Both the position numbers and the translations under genes were made by a program. Below are positions 46,311 to 60,002 of a stretch of DNA of 64,000 nt, in pieces. The notes beneath the pieces were generated by a model. It did not search any database, was not told where the DNA came from, and saw only the letters and a program-made list of their open reading frames with translations. Each line of letters begins with the position of its first letter. The stretch's first letter is position 1. The stretch spans positions 306,953,456 through 307,017,455 of the forward strand of contig CM060922.1 of the NCBI GenBank assembly GCA_030737875.1, given 5' to 3'. Source of the DNA: Allium sativum. Lineage: Eukaryota > Streptophyta > Magnoliopsida > Asparagales > Amaryllidaceae.

Positions 46311-49300
46311 CGTAACGACCCGAGATTTCGGTCAACTAATTTTAGATATTTAATCTAGATTTAAATATTGAGTTAATAATATAAATGAATTATTTATATT
46401 AAGGTATCAATTCTTAGTAATCAATTTCGATTTAATATTAAATATTAAATTATCAGGATACGAAAATGGATTTAGTTGAATTCAAAATTTAGTTTGAATT
46501 AAATACAGTTCAAGTAATTAATAGGAAATTTTATTTGAATTTATAACGATAATAATATTAATTTATTTTCGAGGAGAATTAATTATTTTGAAATTAATTT
46601 ATATCAAATTAAATTAATATCTTCTCCAGATGATCGAATTGGACTTCGTGACCTATCCCAGTGTGTCTGAAATAGGGGTATTACCCAAGGATTGACAGTC
46701 GTTGGGTTCAGAAAGGAGTTCGGAATCAAGGTGTATTTTGATTTTAGGGTACCGGATAAAAACTAACTAAAACAAAGTAAAATATATGGCCAGAAACAAA
46801 ACATGTGCTCTTCTTTTTTCCTACAGAAACAAGGCCACGTTGTTCAATTAAAGACCGCATCTCCCCCTTTAAAATACTCCTGCCTCCGTCCTCTTTTCCC
46901 AGTCAAAATCGAACACCGCTCCTCATTTTCTTCTTCTTTTCTTCATTCGAATCAGCGGAGGGGGATCTCGAGCAAGAACAGAAGCTCGAACCTGGTCAGA
47001 AGAAGGGTGCGATGGGGTTAAAGGCTCGATGTGATTAGGGTAAACGTTGGCGTTGGTTTTCGGTGTTCGAAGTCAGACTGAGGGGAACCGACTTGACTAA
47101 AGGGTGCGGATTCAAATTGCAGAATGAGGTGATTAGGGAAAAGAAAGGGGTGCGTTGTCCAGTGTTTGGTGATTGTACGATGAGGGTGGAGATGGACTTA
47201 AGGCGATGGAGTTGAGGAGTTCAGAGTGGAGCGACATGATGTCGAGGGGCTGGGGCATTTGACGATCCTGGAAACGATGAGGTTGGTTTGGTACAGACAA
47301 TTTTGTGATGTCGGTTTTGAAAATTAGCAAAGAGATGGAGCTGCTTGCGAAGTGTTCGACAAAATGCCAAAGAGGAGATTAAGGTATTTTAAATAAATTT
47401 ATAGTTAATGTTATCCTATTCAAAATTTAATTGGTTAAACTTAAATTTGTATACTATTGGAAATGAAATGTTAGGTACTACTAATCCGGAATTTGGAAAC
47501 TGAAAAGGAATTTTAATTAGTGAATCATTTTACAAATTTTAAAAGTAAATAAGTGAAATATTTAAATTTAAAATTTGTTAGCGGTTCAAAAACCATGAAG
47601 TTAGAAAAGAACATTAGTGTAAGTCGATAAATCTAGTAATGGAAGAGAAAAAAATGGAAACAAGGTAACTAAGTGTGTTGTTTATTTATTTAGGTAAGTG
47701 TTAAAAATATATATGGTTTTATGTATGGTTTTAGGTAATATATATATATACATAGGTAAGTTTAATTTTATTCGTTAAGTCAAATTAAATTTAGTAACCA
47801 TTAAAAGAAGAGAAGAAACATAGAAAGGTTATTTATTTGTTTAAATAGTTAAATTAAATATATAAATGGTTAATCAGCAAATTTATATCAAATTATCATA
47901 GGTGCAAAATAAAAGATGATTCAAGTGGATTCATTGGAAATTTACCAGATATTCAGCAAATAAAAATCTCGGTGAGTAAATCTCACTCACCTGTTATTTA
48001 GAATTATTTTTATTCGTTAAAAATAATTGTTGTTGCTTGTTTTGAATGATGTCTGGTTGTTTTAAATATATTAGTTATTTAGGGTTGACTATTATATATA
48101 TATTGGGTTGATGATTGGATTGTTCCTGCAATATCATTAGCGGATGCCCGCGGTATCATTAGCGGATGGTTTCCCTATGTGCCCCACAAATATATTAGTG
48201 GATGACCTTCTATAGCGCGATGTCCTGCCTCAAAGCAGGATGGTATTAATTATGTGCTAACGTCTGTGGATGCAGGAAAACAAGTTGGAGGAATCCAACT
48301 GGATTCCTCAAAAATAGTATTGTTTGTTATCACATATATTATTAAATATGATGTGTTTGAAACCTATGGTTGAAATCGAGTGGTTTGAATTGTCGAATGT
48401 CACTGGCTCAAAAATGTTGATGTATAAAATACCATGAAAAGGATATTTCAGATTTTCTAATAGAATTGAAAGGCAAATTTGAATATAGAAAATTCAGCTA
48501 GAATTCAAATAGAAGTGAAAATAGAATTTGAATATAAAAAATTCAAATAGAATTGGAAATATGAATTTAAAAATAGAATTTTGAAATCATTTCAAAAAGG
48601 GAATGGTGGCTTATATTTCAAGATTCGAAATATCAAAATAGAGTTTTAAATAGGATTTTTAAAATGAAACTTGCTGTAAAATTTGAAAACAAGGAAGTTA
48701 ATTTGTAAAGGGTTTATAAATTTAGTAAGATAAGAAAAATGGATTTGTAAATTTGTATTTGAAATCAAATATGAAACTTTAATTGAAACTAGAATTATAT
48801 TAGTTGCACTCAAGCGAAATGAGTGGTCGGTCATGTGTGGCTGAGTTGCAAGATGTTCTTGTTGAACTCGGTGTATTCTGCTCTAGAGATACACCAGCGG
48901 TAGGGGGTTCCATACCTTGTCATAGTTGGAAATCCATTACCCAACACGTGCTTGCGGTTTTGATTGTATACTATATCTGTAGAACGTGAGATGAAAGCGC
49001 TTCTGCTAGATGATGATTATATTGTGGTTGATAGACATTATTATAATATCAAAAGGTTTTTGATATAAATATATTTTGAATTCTCATAAGGAAAAAACCC
49101 GTTCTGTTATACTGCATGGTCTTATGAGATATCGTTTACTTGTTCAAGCTGATTTAAACTATTTACTCATACCAGTCCCATGACTGACCCGGAGTTTATT
49201 TTGTTTTGTTTTACCTAAACTCTTGGGTGCCCAATTTTGTACGGGCAGTCAAGTAGTTCGAGTGTTTACAGATACTCGAAGGAGCTTGGAGCAGGAGGCT

Positions 49301-49616
49301 TCAGTGTTAGTTATATAGAGTTTTGTTCTGTCGTGTTGTAAGTTGTAAGTTGTACTCTAATAGTGATACTCTGATAAGTGTATATTATACAATTCAAAAT
49401 TTGTATTTCAAAAGTTGTTATATATTATATTTTATTCCGCTGCGATGTGAGATTCTGTGTTGTGTTTCTGTTCTTCTTCTTCTATTCTAAGTTTCTATCT
49501 TACCTATTCTCACCCTCTAACTTCTTTCTATTAATGATTCGTATTTCTGTGCAATTTGGATTGGACGTGTGGTGTATTTAGTCAACTCAGATAGTACGGA
49601 TTTGCGGGCCACTACA
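46311..49616 (+). repeat. B LTR1, with a 1.5-kb internal deletion
   Basis: 3,306 bp. It matches LTR3 except that the sequence after AATTATATTAGTTG (48806) jumps to CACTCAAGCG, skipping the equivalent of 59167-60689. Contains a TATA-like TTTAAAATACTCC (46868), a leader-like stretch, and a donor-like AAG/GTATTTT at 47383. Confidence 0.85.
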
Positions 49617-49712
49617 GTTGGTATCAGAGCTTAGGTTGAGCGAATACCTAGGCTTGTGTGGCATGTGCTCATTAGAGATAGGGTCAGTAGTACCCTAGAA
49701 TGAGTTGAGTAT

Positions 49713-49757
<45 letters not shown>

Positions 49758-50765
49758 CGCGTATTTGTTAATTGATTAAAACAAATGATTTATATTGTGT
49801 TGGCTAGTCTGTTGAGTGGATTATAAATTTTGGTCGAATCGTGGGATGCCACGAAGTCGATAGGAATTTATAAACACTTGAACAAAGAATTCGACATGAT
49901 ATTATTTTAAATGGGTAAATAAAATAATTTTATCCAAAATTCTATTTTAATAGAAAAGGAATAATTTTCTGAAATTATTATATATGGATGAGTTGGTTGT
50001 TGGTATTATAATCAAATAAGATTATAAGAAATGAAATGGTTATATATAACCAAGTAGAATTTGTATAGAAATAAAATATACAAATGTGATAAATTGAAAT
50101 TGTATTCCAACCAGAATTCAGAATTTAAAATCCTGGGAAGTTAGGAAAATATTTTCCAAAGTATATTAAAGCAATAGTGCTTTGTTTTGAAAGGATTTTT
50201 GAATGAATTTTTAAGTAATAAAGCACTGAACTCACTTCAGTGGCTGGAAAATAATTCTGATGATGATTGCAACATTATCAGTACTCATTTTCGAGATTCT
50301 AAGTGATGAATTGCTACCTTAGAAAAGTGTTTGGGGGAAAATTTGTTGAAAGAAAACAAGTTGGTTTTGAAAATTCAAATGTATTGAATTTGAAATGGAA
50401 ATAAATATGTATATATATATTTATAGGATTTCAAAAGGGTTTTAATTAAAAACCCGAAGATTTGAATTCTGAAATTAAATTAAACTTAACTAAGTTAAAT
50501 GGGTTGAAGTGAATAAATTGACTAGAATCAATTTGAATAGATTTGAAATGAGTTGGAATGAATTAATGGAATACAGATTGGAATAGTGTATTGATTGTAG
50601 ATCATTCAGACTGAATGAATGAAAACCAAACGTTTTGGTAGAATTAAATTTGTTGAAATATAAAAGTGAGTTCAACATAAGTAAGATTTTGAAAAGTTAA
50701 TGAGTTTGTAGCACTCTTTCTACCTTAGTAATTTCGGGGACGAAATTCTTTTAAGAGGGGAAGAA
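49617..50765 (+). other. B internal region 1, non-coding
   Basis: 1,149 bp. TGGTATCAGAGC at 49619-49630 is followed by the leader hairpin (49668-49704): CTCATT/AATGAG enclosing TAGGGT/ACCCTA. An AT microsatellite lies at about 49712-49755. It ends with GGGGACGAAATTCTTTTAAG and the polypurine tract AGAGGGGAAGAA. Confidence 0.85.
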
Positions 50766-53700
50766 TGTAACGACCCGACATTTCGGTCAACTAATTTTAA
50801 ATATTTAATCTGGATTTAAATATTGAGTTAATAATATAAATGAATTATTTATATTAAGGTATCAATTCTTAGTAATCAATTTCGATTTAATATTAAATAT
50901 TAAATTATCAGGATACGAAAATGGATTTATTTGAATTCAAAATTTAGTTTGAATTAAATACAGTTCAAATAATTAATAGGAAATTTTATTTGAATTTATA
51001 ACGATAATAATATTAATTTATTTTCGAGGAGAATTAACTGTTCTGAAATTAATTTATATCGAATTAGATTAATATCTTCTCCAGATGATCGAATTGGACT
51101 TCATGACCTATCCCAGTGTGTCAGAAATAGGGGTATTACCCTAAAATTGACAGTCGTTGGGTTCAGAAAGGAGTTTGGAATCAGGATGTATTTTGACTTT
51201 AGGGTACCGGATAAAAACTAACTAAAACAAAGTAAAATATATGGCCAGAAACGAAACATATGCTCTCTTTTTTCCCACAGAAATAAGGCCACGCTATTCA
51301 ATTAAAGACCGCACCCCCCCCCCCTTTAAAATACTACTGCCTCCGTCCTCTTTTCCCAGTCAAAATTGAACACCGCTCCTCATTTTCTTCTTCTTTTCTT
51401 CATTCGAATCAGCAGAAGGGGATCTCTAGCAACAATAGAAGCTCGAACCTAGTCAGAAGACGGGTGCGATGGGGTTAAAGGCTCGATGTGATTAGGGTAA
51501 ATGCTGGCGTTAGTTTTCGGTGTTCAAAGTCAAACCGAGGGGATTCGACTTGGCTAAAGGGTGCGGATTCAAATTGCAGAACGAGGTGATTAGGGAAAAG
51601 AAAGGGGTGCGATGTCCAGATGTTCGGTGATTGTACGATGAGGGTGGAGATGGACTTAAGGCGATGGAGTTAAGGAGTTCGGAGTGGAACGACATGATGT
51701 TGAGGGGCTGGGGCATTTGAAGTTGCTGGAAATGATGAGGTTGGTTTGGTACAGACAACTGTGTGATGTCGGTTTTGAAAATTAGCAAAGAGATGGAGCT
51801 ACTTGCGAAGTGTTCTACAAAATGCTGAAGAGGAGATTAAGGTAATTTAAATAAATTTATAGTTAATGTTATCCTATTTAAAATTTAATTGGTTAAATTT
51901 AAATTTATATACTGTTGGAAATGAAATGTTAGGTACTACTAATCCGGAATTTGGAAACTGAAAGGGAATTTTAATTAGTGAATCATTTTACAAATTTTAA
52001 AAGTAAATAAGTGAAATATTTAAATTTAAAATTGGTTAGCGGTTCAAAAACCATGAAGTTAGAAAAGAACATTAGTGTAAGTCGATAAATCTAGTAATGG
52101 AAGAGAAAAAAATGGAAACAAGGTAACTAAGTGTGTTGTTTATTTATTTAGGTAAGTGTTAAAAATATATATGGTTTTATGTAAAATATACATATATACA
52201 CACATAGGTAAGTTTACTTTAATTCGTTAAGTTAAATTAAATTTAGTAACCATTAACAGAAGAGAAGAAATATAGAAAGGTTATTTATTTGTTTAAATAG
52301 TTAAACTAAATATATAAATGGTTAATCAGCAAATTTATATCACATTATCATAGGTGCAGAATAAAAGATGATTCAAGTGGATTAATTGGAAATTTACCAG
52401 ATATTCAACAAATAAAAATCCCAGTGACACTCACCTATTATTTAGAATTATTTTTATTTGTTAAAAATAATTGTTGTTACTTGTTTTGAATGTTGTCTGG
52501 TTGATTTAAATATATTAGTTAATTAGGGTTGACTATTATGTACATATATTGGGTTGATGATTGGATTGTTCCCGCAGTATCATTAGCGGATGCCCGCGGT
52601 ATCATTAGCAGATGATTTCCCTATGCGCCCCACAAATATATTAGTGGATGACCTTAGAGAGCGATATATCCTGCCTCGAAGCAGGATGGTATTATTTATG
52701 TGCTAACGTCTATGGATGCAGGAAAATAGGTTGGAGGAATCCAATTGGATTCCTCAAAAATATTATTGTTTGTTTGTTATCACATATATTATTAAATATG
52801 ATGCGTTTGAAACCTATGGTTGAATTTGAGTGGTTTGAATTGTCGAATGACACTGGCTCAAAAATGTTGATGTATAAAGTATCATGAAAAGTATATTTCA
52901 GATTTTCAAGTAGAATTGAAAGGGGAATTTGAATATAGAAAATTCAAATAGAAGTGAAAATGGAATTTGAATATAAAAATTTCAAATAGAATTGGAAATA
53001 TGAATTTAAAAATTGAGTTTTGAAATCATTTCGAAAAGGGAACGGTGGCTTATATTTCAAGATTCAAAATATAAAAATAGAGTTTTAAATAGGATTTTTA
53101 AAATGAAACTTGTTGTATAATTTGAAAACAAGGAAGTTAATTTGTAAAAGGGTTTATAAATTTAGTAAGATAAGAAAATGGGATTTGTAAATTTATATTT
53201 GAAATCAAACATGAAACTTGAATTGAAACTTGAATTAAATTAGTTGACAAGCAAGTTAGGAATATATTTGAACATGTTAAGCGAAATAGGCAAAAGAGTT
53301 GATTAACGAATTAATTAACGAGTTGAGTTAAAACAAGTGTGTTAAGTTGGAATGAATTAGAATGATTAGATATATGTTAAGCAGGTATAGGAATGAAGTT
53401 AATGAAGATATATATTAGAATGCCCGACAAAACGGTATGTATTTAATTCGTATATGAGATTTATGCGCCGTATCGGCAAGCTGCTTGGATGTTTCTTTTT
53501 CTTTTTCAATGAAGGCCCGTGTGGCAGTTTGGGGATTTTCTCGATGCTCCCAGTACAAAGGAGGTTATGGCGAATTTTTCCGGGAATTTAAGGAGTTAGA
53601 ATATTTTTAAGAAGATTGGATAAACTAGAAATCGATAGATTGGATAAACTAGAATTCGATAATGAAACGAGCATAAAGTAGAATATTATAAACGAAAAGG

Positions 53701-55566
53701 AATTTTATGAATAAAATCCTGGTTCATATACGTTTTAAAGTGAACGATGATTTAAAAGCAAATGATTAGCAGATTTAAATTGATCGTGTGGATAAGAAGT
53801 TAATCAAATGGAATTAAAGAAATAGAGTTAAGCAGAATTAGAAACTGACTGGAAATTAGTTGAGTTGAACGACTTTTTGAGTATCGATGTGATGTTGGTT
53901 TCGGCCTTCGGGGTTTATACTTAGGAATTGTTCTCTTACTAGTTTACAGTTAGAGTCTGATAGATGTGGAAAAATAGTGATACATAAATATGCAATGGGA
54001 ATGTTTTCCAGAGTTAATAACATATATTTTCTTAATATAGAAAATAAGGAAATATGAATATATATATATATATATATATGTATGATGATGTGATCGATAT
54101 TTCCATTTGGAAATAAGATCGTTGTGTGTACACGGACATTTTTATTTGACAGATAAATCACCGACTATCAAAGTTTTGACCATTTTATCGTGGTTGATAT
54201 GGAGAGACCGGTTGGATTATTATCCAAGGAACCACTCTGTATTGACATAAGCATTGCGAATCATATATGCCAAAGAAATTAAAGACGGAGTAAAGTGCAA
54301 GGGTTGTTGTATAAGTCCTAGGTAGAGATTGCCTAGGATGATGTACTGAATGGTGCCATCGGTTTCGTTCAGTCCCAGAACGAACGTAGATGGACGAATG
54401 TCTGACAGAGTATTTATATTGATCGAAAGGGTTGGTCTGTATAAATATATATGGTTGCAACGGATTTATTCCCTTAGCATAACATCCAGAATATTTGTGC
54501 AAACCAATTAGTGATTAACGGATCTGATAATGTGGCATTCAAAGTGATCGTGTTATCAACGAATGGAAAGAAATCATAGCCTCTGGCCTCAACAACCGGG
54601 AAATGACAAAAATCGGGTAGGCATGATGGCTATATAGGTCGCACCTATTAGGGTGTATAATCACCTGGTCTAGAGTTTCATTTACTTCTAAAAATCTATT
54701 GTCGATGCTGTCCCATTCGGGAAATGGTTGTTGATCCCAACCGTTGGTGATATACATTTGACACACTTAAGCGAAATGAGTGGTCGGTCATGTGTGGCTG
54801 AGTTGCAAGATGTTCTTGTTGAACTCGGTGTATTCTCCTCTAGAGATACACCAGCGGCAGGTGGTTCCATACCTTATTATAGTTGGAAATTCTTTACCCA
54901 ATACGTGCTTGCGGTTTTGATTGTATACTATATATGTAGAACGTGAGATGAAAGCGTTTCTGCTAGATGATTATTATATTGTGATTTATAGATATTATTA
55001 TAATATCAGAAGGTTTTTGATATAAAGATATTTTGGATTCTCATAAGGAAAAAACCCGTTCAGTTATATGGCGTGGTCTTATGAGATATCGTTTACTGGT
55101 TCAAGCTGATTTAAACTGTTTACTCATACCAGTCCCATGACTGACCTGGAGTTTATTTTGTTTTGTTTTACCTAAACTCTTGGGTGCCCAAGTTTGTACG
55201 GGCAGTCAAGTAGTTCAGGTATTTATAGATATTTGGAGGAGCTTGGAGCAAGAGGCTTCAGCGTTAGTTATATAGAGTTTTGTTCCGTTGTGTTGTAAGT
55301 TGTACTCTAATAGTGATACTCTGACATGTGTATGTTATACAGTTCAAATTTTGTATTTCAAAAGCTGTTATATATTATATTTTATTCCGCTGCGATGTGA
55401 GATTCTGTGTTGTGTTTCTGTTCTTCTTCTTCTATTCTAAGTTTCTATCTTACCTATTCTCACCCTCTAACTTCTTTCTATTAATGATTCGTATTTATGT
55501 GCAGTTTGGGTTGGACGTGTGGTGTATTTAGTCAACTCAAATAGTACGGATTTTCGGGCCACTACA
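50766..55566 (+). repeat. B LTR2, full length
   Basis: 4,801 bp, TGTAACGACCC to GGGCCACTACA. Contains a 22-bp perfect palindrome at 52734-52755, a segment related to A's internal region (53420-53590), one related to A's LTR (53826-53950), and the conserved hairpin modules at 54829-55179. Repeated small frames here (such as 54728-54946) recur only because the LTRs are copies. Confidence 0.88.
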
Positions 55567-55661
55567 GTTAGTATCAGAACTTAGGTTGAGCGAATAACTA
55601 GGCTTGTGTGGCGTGTGCTCATTAGAGATAGGGTCAGTAGTACCCTAGAATGAGTTGAGTA

Positions 55662-55705
<44 letters not shown>

Positions 55706-56729
55706 CGCGTATCTGTTAATTGATTAAAACAAATGATTTATATTGTGTTGGCTAGTCTGTTGAGTGGATTATAAATTTTGGTCAAATCATGGGACGCCAC
55801 GAAGTTGATAGGAATTTATAAACACTTGAACAGAGAATTCGACACGATATTGTTTTAAATGGGTAGATGAAATAATTTTATCCAAAATTCTATTTTAATA
55901 GAAAAGGAATAATTTTCTTGAAATTATTATATATGGATGAGTTGGTTGTTGGTATTATAATCAAATTAGATTATAAGAAATGAAATGGTTATATATAACC
56001 AAGTAGAATTTGTATAGAAATAAAATATACAAATGTGATAAATTGAAATTGTATTCCAACCAGAATTCAGAATTTAAAATCTTGGGAAGTTAGGAAAATA
56101 TTTTCCGAAGTATATTAAAGCAATAGTGCTTTTTTTTGAAAGGATTTATTAATAAAAACCATTTTTGAATGGATTTTTATGTAATTAAGCACTTAGCTCA
56201 CTTCAGTGGCTGGAAAATAATTCTGATGATGATTGCAACGTTATCAGTATTCATTTTCGAGTTTCTAAGTGATGGATTGCTACATTAGAAAAGTGTTTGG
56301 GGGAAAATTTGTTGAAGGAAAACAAGTTGGTTTTGAAAATTCAAATGTTTTGAATTTGAAATGGAAATAAATATGTATATATATATTTATGGGATTTCAA
56401 AAGGGTTTGAATTAAAAACCCGGGGATTTGAATTCTAAAATTAAATTTAACTTAACTAAGTTAAATGGGTTGAAATGAGTAAATGGACTAGAATCAATTT
56501 GAATAGATTTGAAATGAGTTTGAATAATTAATGGAATATAGATTGGATTAGTGTATCGATTGTAGATCATTCAGATTGAATGAATGAAAACCAAATGTTT
56601 TGGTAGAATTAAATTTGTTGAAATATAAAAGTGAGTTCAACATAAGTAAGATTTTGAAAAGTTAATGAGTTTGTAGCACTTTCCTACCTTCGTAATTTCG
56701 GGGACGAAATTATTTTAAGAGGGGAAGAA
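55567..56729 (+). other. B internal region 2, non-coding
   Basis: 1,163 bp. The primer-binding word is mutated to TAGTATCAGAAC (55569-55580). The leader hairpin (about 55618-55654) is unchanged from internal 1. The AT microsatellite differs in length. Same polypurine tract as internal 1. Confidence 0.85.
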
Positions 56730-59700
56730 CGTAACGACCCGGGATTTCGGTCAACTAATTTTAAATATTTAATTTGGATTTAAATATTGAGTTAATAATA
56801 TAAATGAATTATTTATATTAAGTTATCAATTCTTAGTAATCAATTTCGAATTAATATTAAATATTAAATTATCAGGATACGAAAATGGATTTATTTGAAT
56901 TCAAAATTTAGTTTGAATTGAATACAGTTCAAATAATTAATAGGAAAATTTATTTGAATTTATAACGATAATAATATTAATTTATTTTCGAGGAGAATTA
57001 ATTGTTTTGAAATTAATTTATATCGAATTAAATTAATATCTTCTCCAGATAATCGAATTGGACTTCGTAACCTATCCCAGTGTGTCAGAAATAGGGGTAT
57101 TACCCTAGAATTAGCAGTCGTTGGGTTCAGAAAGGAGTTCGGAATCAGGGTGTATTTTGATTTTAGGGTACCGGATAAAAACTAACTAAAACAAAGTAAA
57201 ATATATGGCCAGAAACAAAACATGTGCTCTTCTTTTTTCCCACAGAAACAAGGCCACGCTGTTCAATTAAAGACCGCACCTCCGCCTTTAAAATACTCTT
57301 GCCTCCATCCTCTTTTCTCTGTCAAAATCGAACACAGAGGGATCTCGGGCAAGAGCAGAAGCTCGAACCTGGTCAGAAGACGGGTACGATGGGGTTAAAG
57401 GCTCGATGTGATTAAGGTAAACGCTGGCGTTGGTTTTCGGTGTTCGAAGTCAAACCGAGGGGATTCGACTTGACTAAAGGGTGCGGATTCAAATTGCAGA
57501 ATGAGGTGATTAGGGAAAAGAAATAGGTGTGATTTCCAGGTGTTCGGTGATTGTACGATGAGGGTGGAGATGGACTTAAGGCGATGGAGTTGTGGAGTTC
57601 GAAGTGGAGCGACATGATGTCGAGGGGCTGGGGCATTTGAAGTTGCTGGAAATGATGAGGTTGGTTTGGTACATACAACTTTGTGACGTTGGTTTAGAAG
57701 ATTAGCAAAGAGATGGAGCTGCTTGCGAAGTGTTCGACAAAATGCCGAAGAGGAGATTAAGGTAATTTAAATAAATTTATAGTTAATGTTATCCTATTTA
57801 AAATTTAATTGGTTAAACTTAAATTTATATACTGTTGGAAATGAAATATTAGGTACTACAAATGCGGAATTTGGAAACTGAAAGGGAATTTTAATTAGTG
57901 AATCATTTTACAAATTTTAAAAGTAAATAAGTGAAATATTTAAATTTAAATTTTTTTAGCAATTCAAAAACCATGAAGTTAGAAAAGAACATTAGTGTAA
58001 GTCGATAAATCTAGTAATGGAAGGAAAAAAATGGAAACAAGGTAACTAAGTGTGTTGTTTATTTATTTAGGTAAGTGTTAAAAATATATATGGTTTTATG
58101 TAATATATATATACATATAGGTAAGTTTAATTTTATTCGTTAAGTTAAATTAAATTTAGTAACCATTAAAAGAAGAGAAGAAATATAGAAAGGTTATTTA
58201 TTTGTTTAAATAGTTAAATTAAATATATAAATGGTTAATCAGAAAATTTATATCAAATTATCATAGGTGCAAAATAAAAGATGATTCAAGTGGATTCATT
58301 GGAAATTTACCAGATATTCAGCAAATAAAAATCTCGGTGAGTAAATCTCACTCACCTGTAATATAGAATTATTTTTATTCGTTAAAAATAATTGTTGCTG
58401 CTTGTTTTGAATGCTGTCTGGTTGATTTAAATATATTAGTTATTTAGGGTTGACTATTATATATATATTGGGTTGATGATTGGATTGTTCCCGCAGTATC
58501 ATTAGCGGATGCCCGCGGTATCAGTAGCGGATGGTTTCCCTATGTGCCCCACAAATATATTAGTGGATGACCTTCTATAGCGCGATATCCTGCCTCGAAG
58601 CAGGATGGTATTATTTATGTGCTAACGTCTGTGGATGCAGAAAACAAGTTGGAACTGGATTCCTCAAAAATAGTATTGTTTGATTGTTATCACATATATT
58701 ATTAAATATGATGCGTTTGAAACCTATGGTTGAAATTGAGTGGTTTGAATTGTCGAATGTCACTGGCTCAAAAATGTTGATGTATAAAATACCATGAAAA
58801 GTTTATATCAGATTTTCAAATATAATTGAAAGGGGAATTTGAATATAGAAAATTCAAATAGAATTCAAATAGAAGTGAAAATGGAATTTGAATATAAAAA
58901 ATTCAAATAGAATTGGAAATATGAATTTAAAAATAGAATTTTGAAATCATTTCGAAAAGGGAACGGTGGCTTATATTTCAAGATTCGAAATATAAAAATA
59001 GATTTTAAAATAGGATTTTTAAAATGAAACTTGTTGCAAAATTTGAAAACAAGGAAGTTAATTTGTAAAAGGGTTTATAAATTTAGTAAGATAAGAAAAT
59101 GGGATTTGTAAATTATATTTGAAATCAAATATGAAACTTTAATTGAAACTAGAATTATATTAGTTGACATAGGAATATATTTGAACATGTTAAGCGAAAT
59201 AGGCAAAAGAGTTGATTAACGAATTAATTAACTAGTTGAGTTAAAACAAGTGTGTTAAGTTGGAATGAATTAGAATGATTAGATATATGTTAAGCAGGTA
59301 TAGGAATGAAGTTAATGAAGATATATATTAGAATGCCCGACAAAACGGTATGTATTTAATTCGTATATGAGATTTATGCATCCTATCGACAAGCCGCTTG
59401 GATGTTTCTTTTTCTTTTTTAATGGAGGGGCCTATGTGGCAATTTGGGGATTTTCCCGATGCTCCCGGTATAAAGGAGGTTATGGCGAATTTTTCCGGGA
59501 ATTTAAGGAGTTAGAATATTTTTAAGAAGATTGGATAAACTAGAAATCGATAGATTGGATAAACTAGAATTCGATAATGAAACGAGCATAAAGTAGAATA
59601 TTATAAATGAAAAGGAATTTTATGAATAAAATCCTGGTTGATATACATTTTAAAGTGAACGATGATTTAAAAGAAAATGATTTGCAGATTTAAAATGATT

Positions 59701-59971
59701 GTGTGGATAAGAAGTTAATCAAATGGAGTTAAAGAAATAGAGTTAAGCAGAATTAGAAATTAACTGGATATTATTTGAGTTGAACGACTTTTTGATTATC
59801 GATCTGATGTTGGTTTCGGCCTTCAGGGTTTATACGTAGGAATTGTTCTCTTACTAGTTTACAGTTAGAGTTGATATATGCGGAAGAATAGTGATATGTA
59901 AATATGCAATGGGAATGTTTTCCAAAGTTAATAACATATATTTTCTTAATATAGAAAATAAGGAAATATGA

Positions 59972-60002
<31 letters not shown>

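Noticed and set aside
54728..54946. 72-codon frame repeated at 48804, 54728 and 60654
   Set aside because: It recurs only because the LTRs are copies. In the diverged relatives at 9.4 kb and 14.9 kb the frame is shifted.
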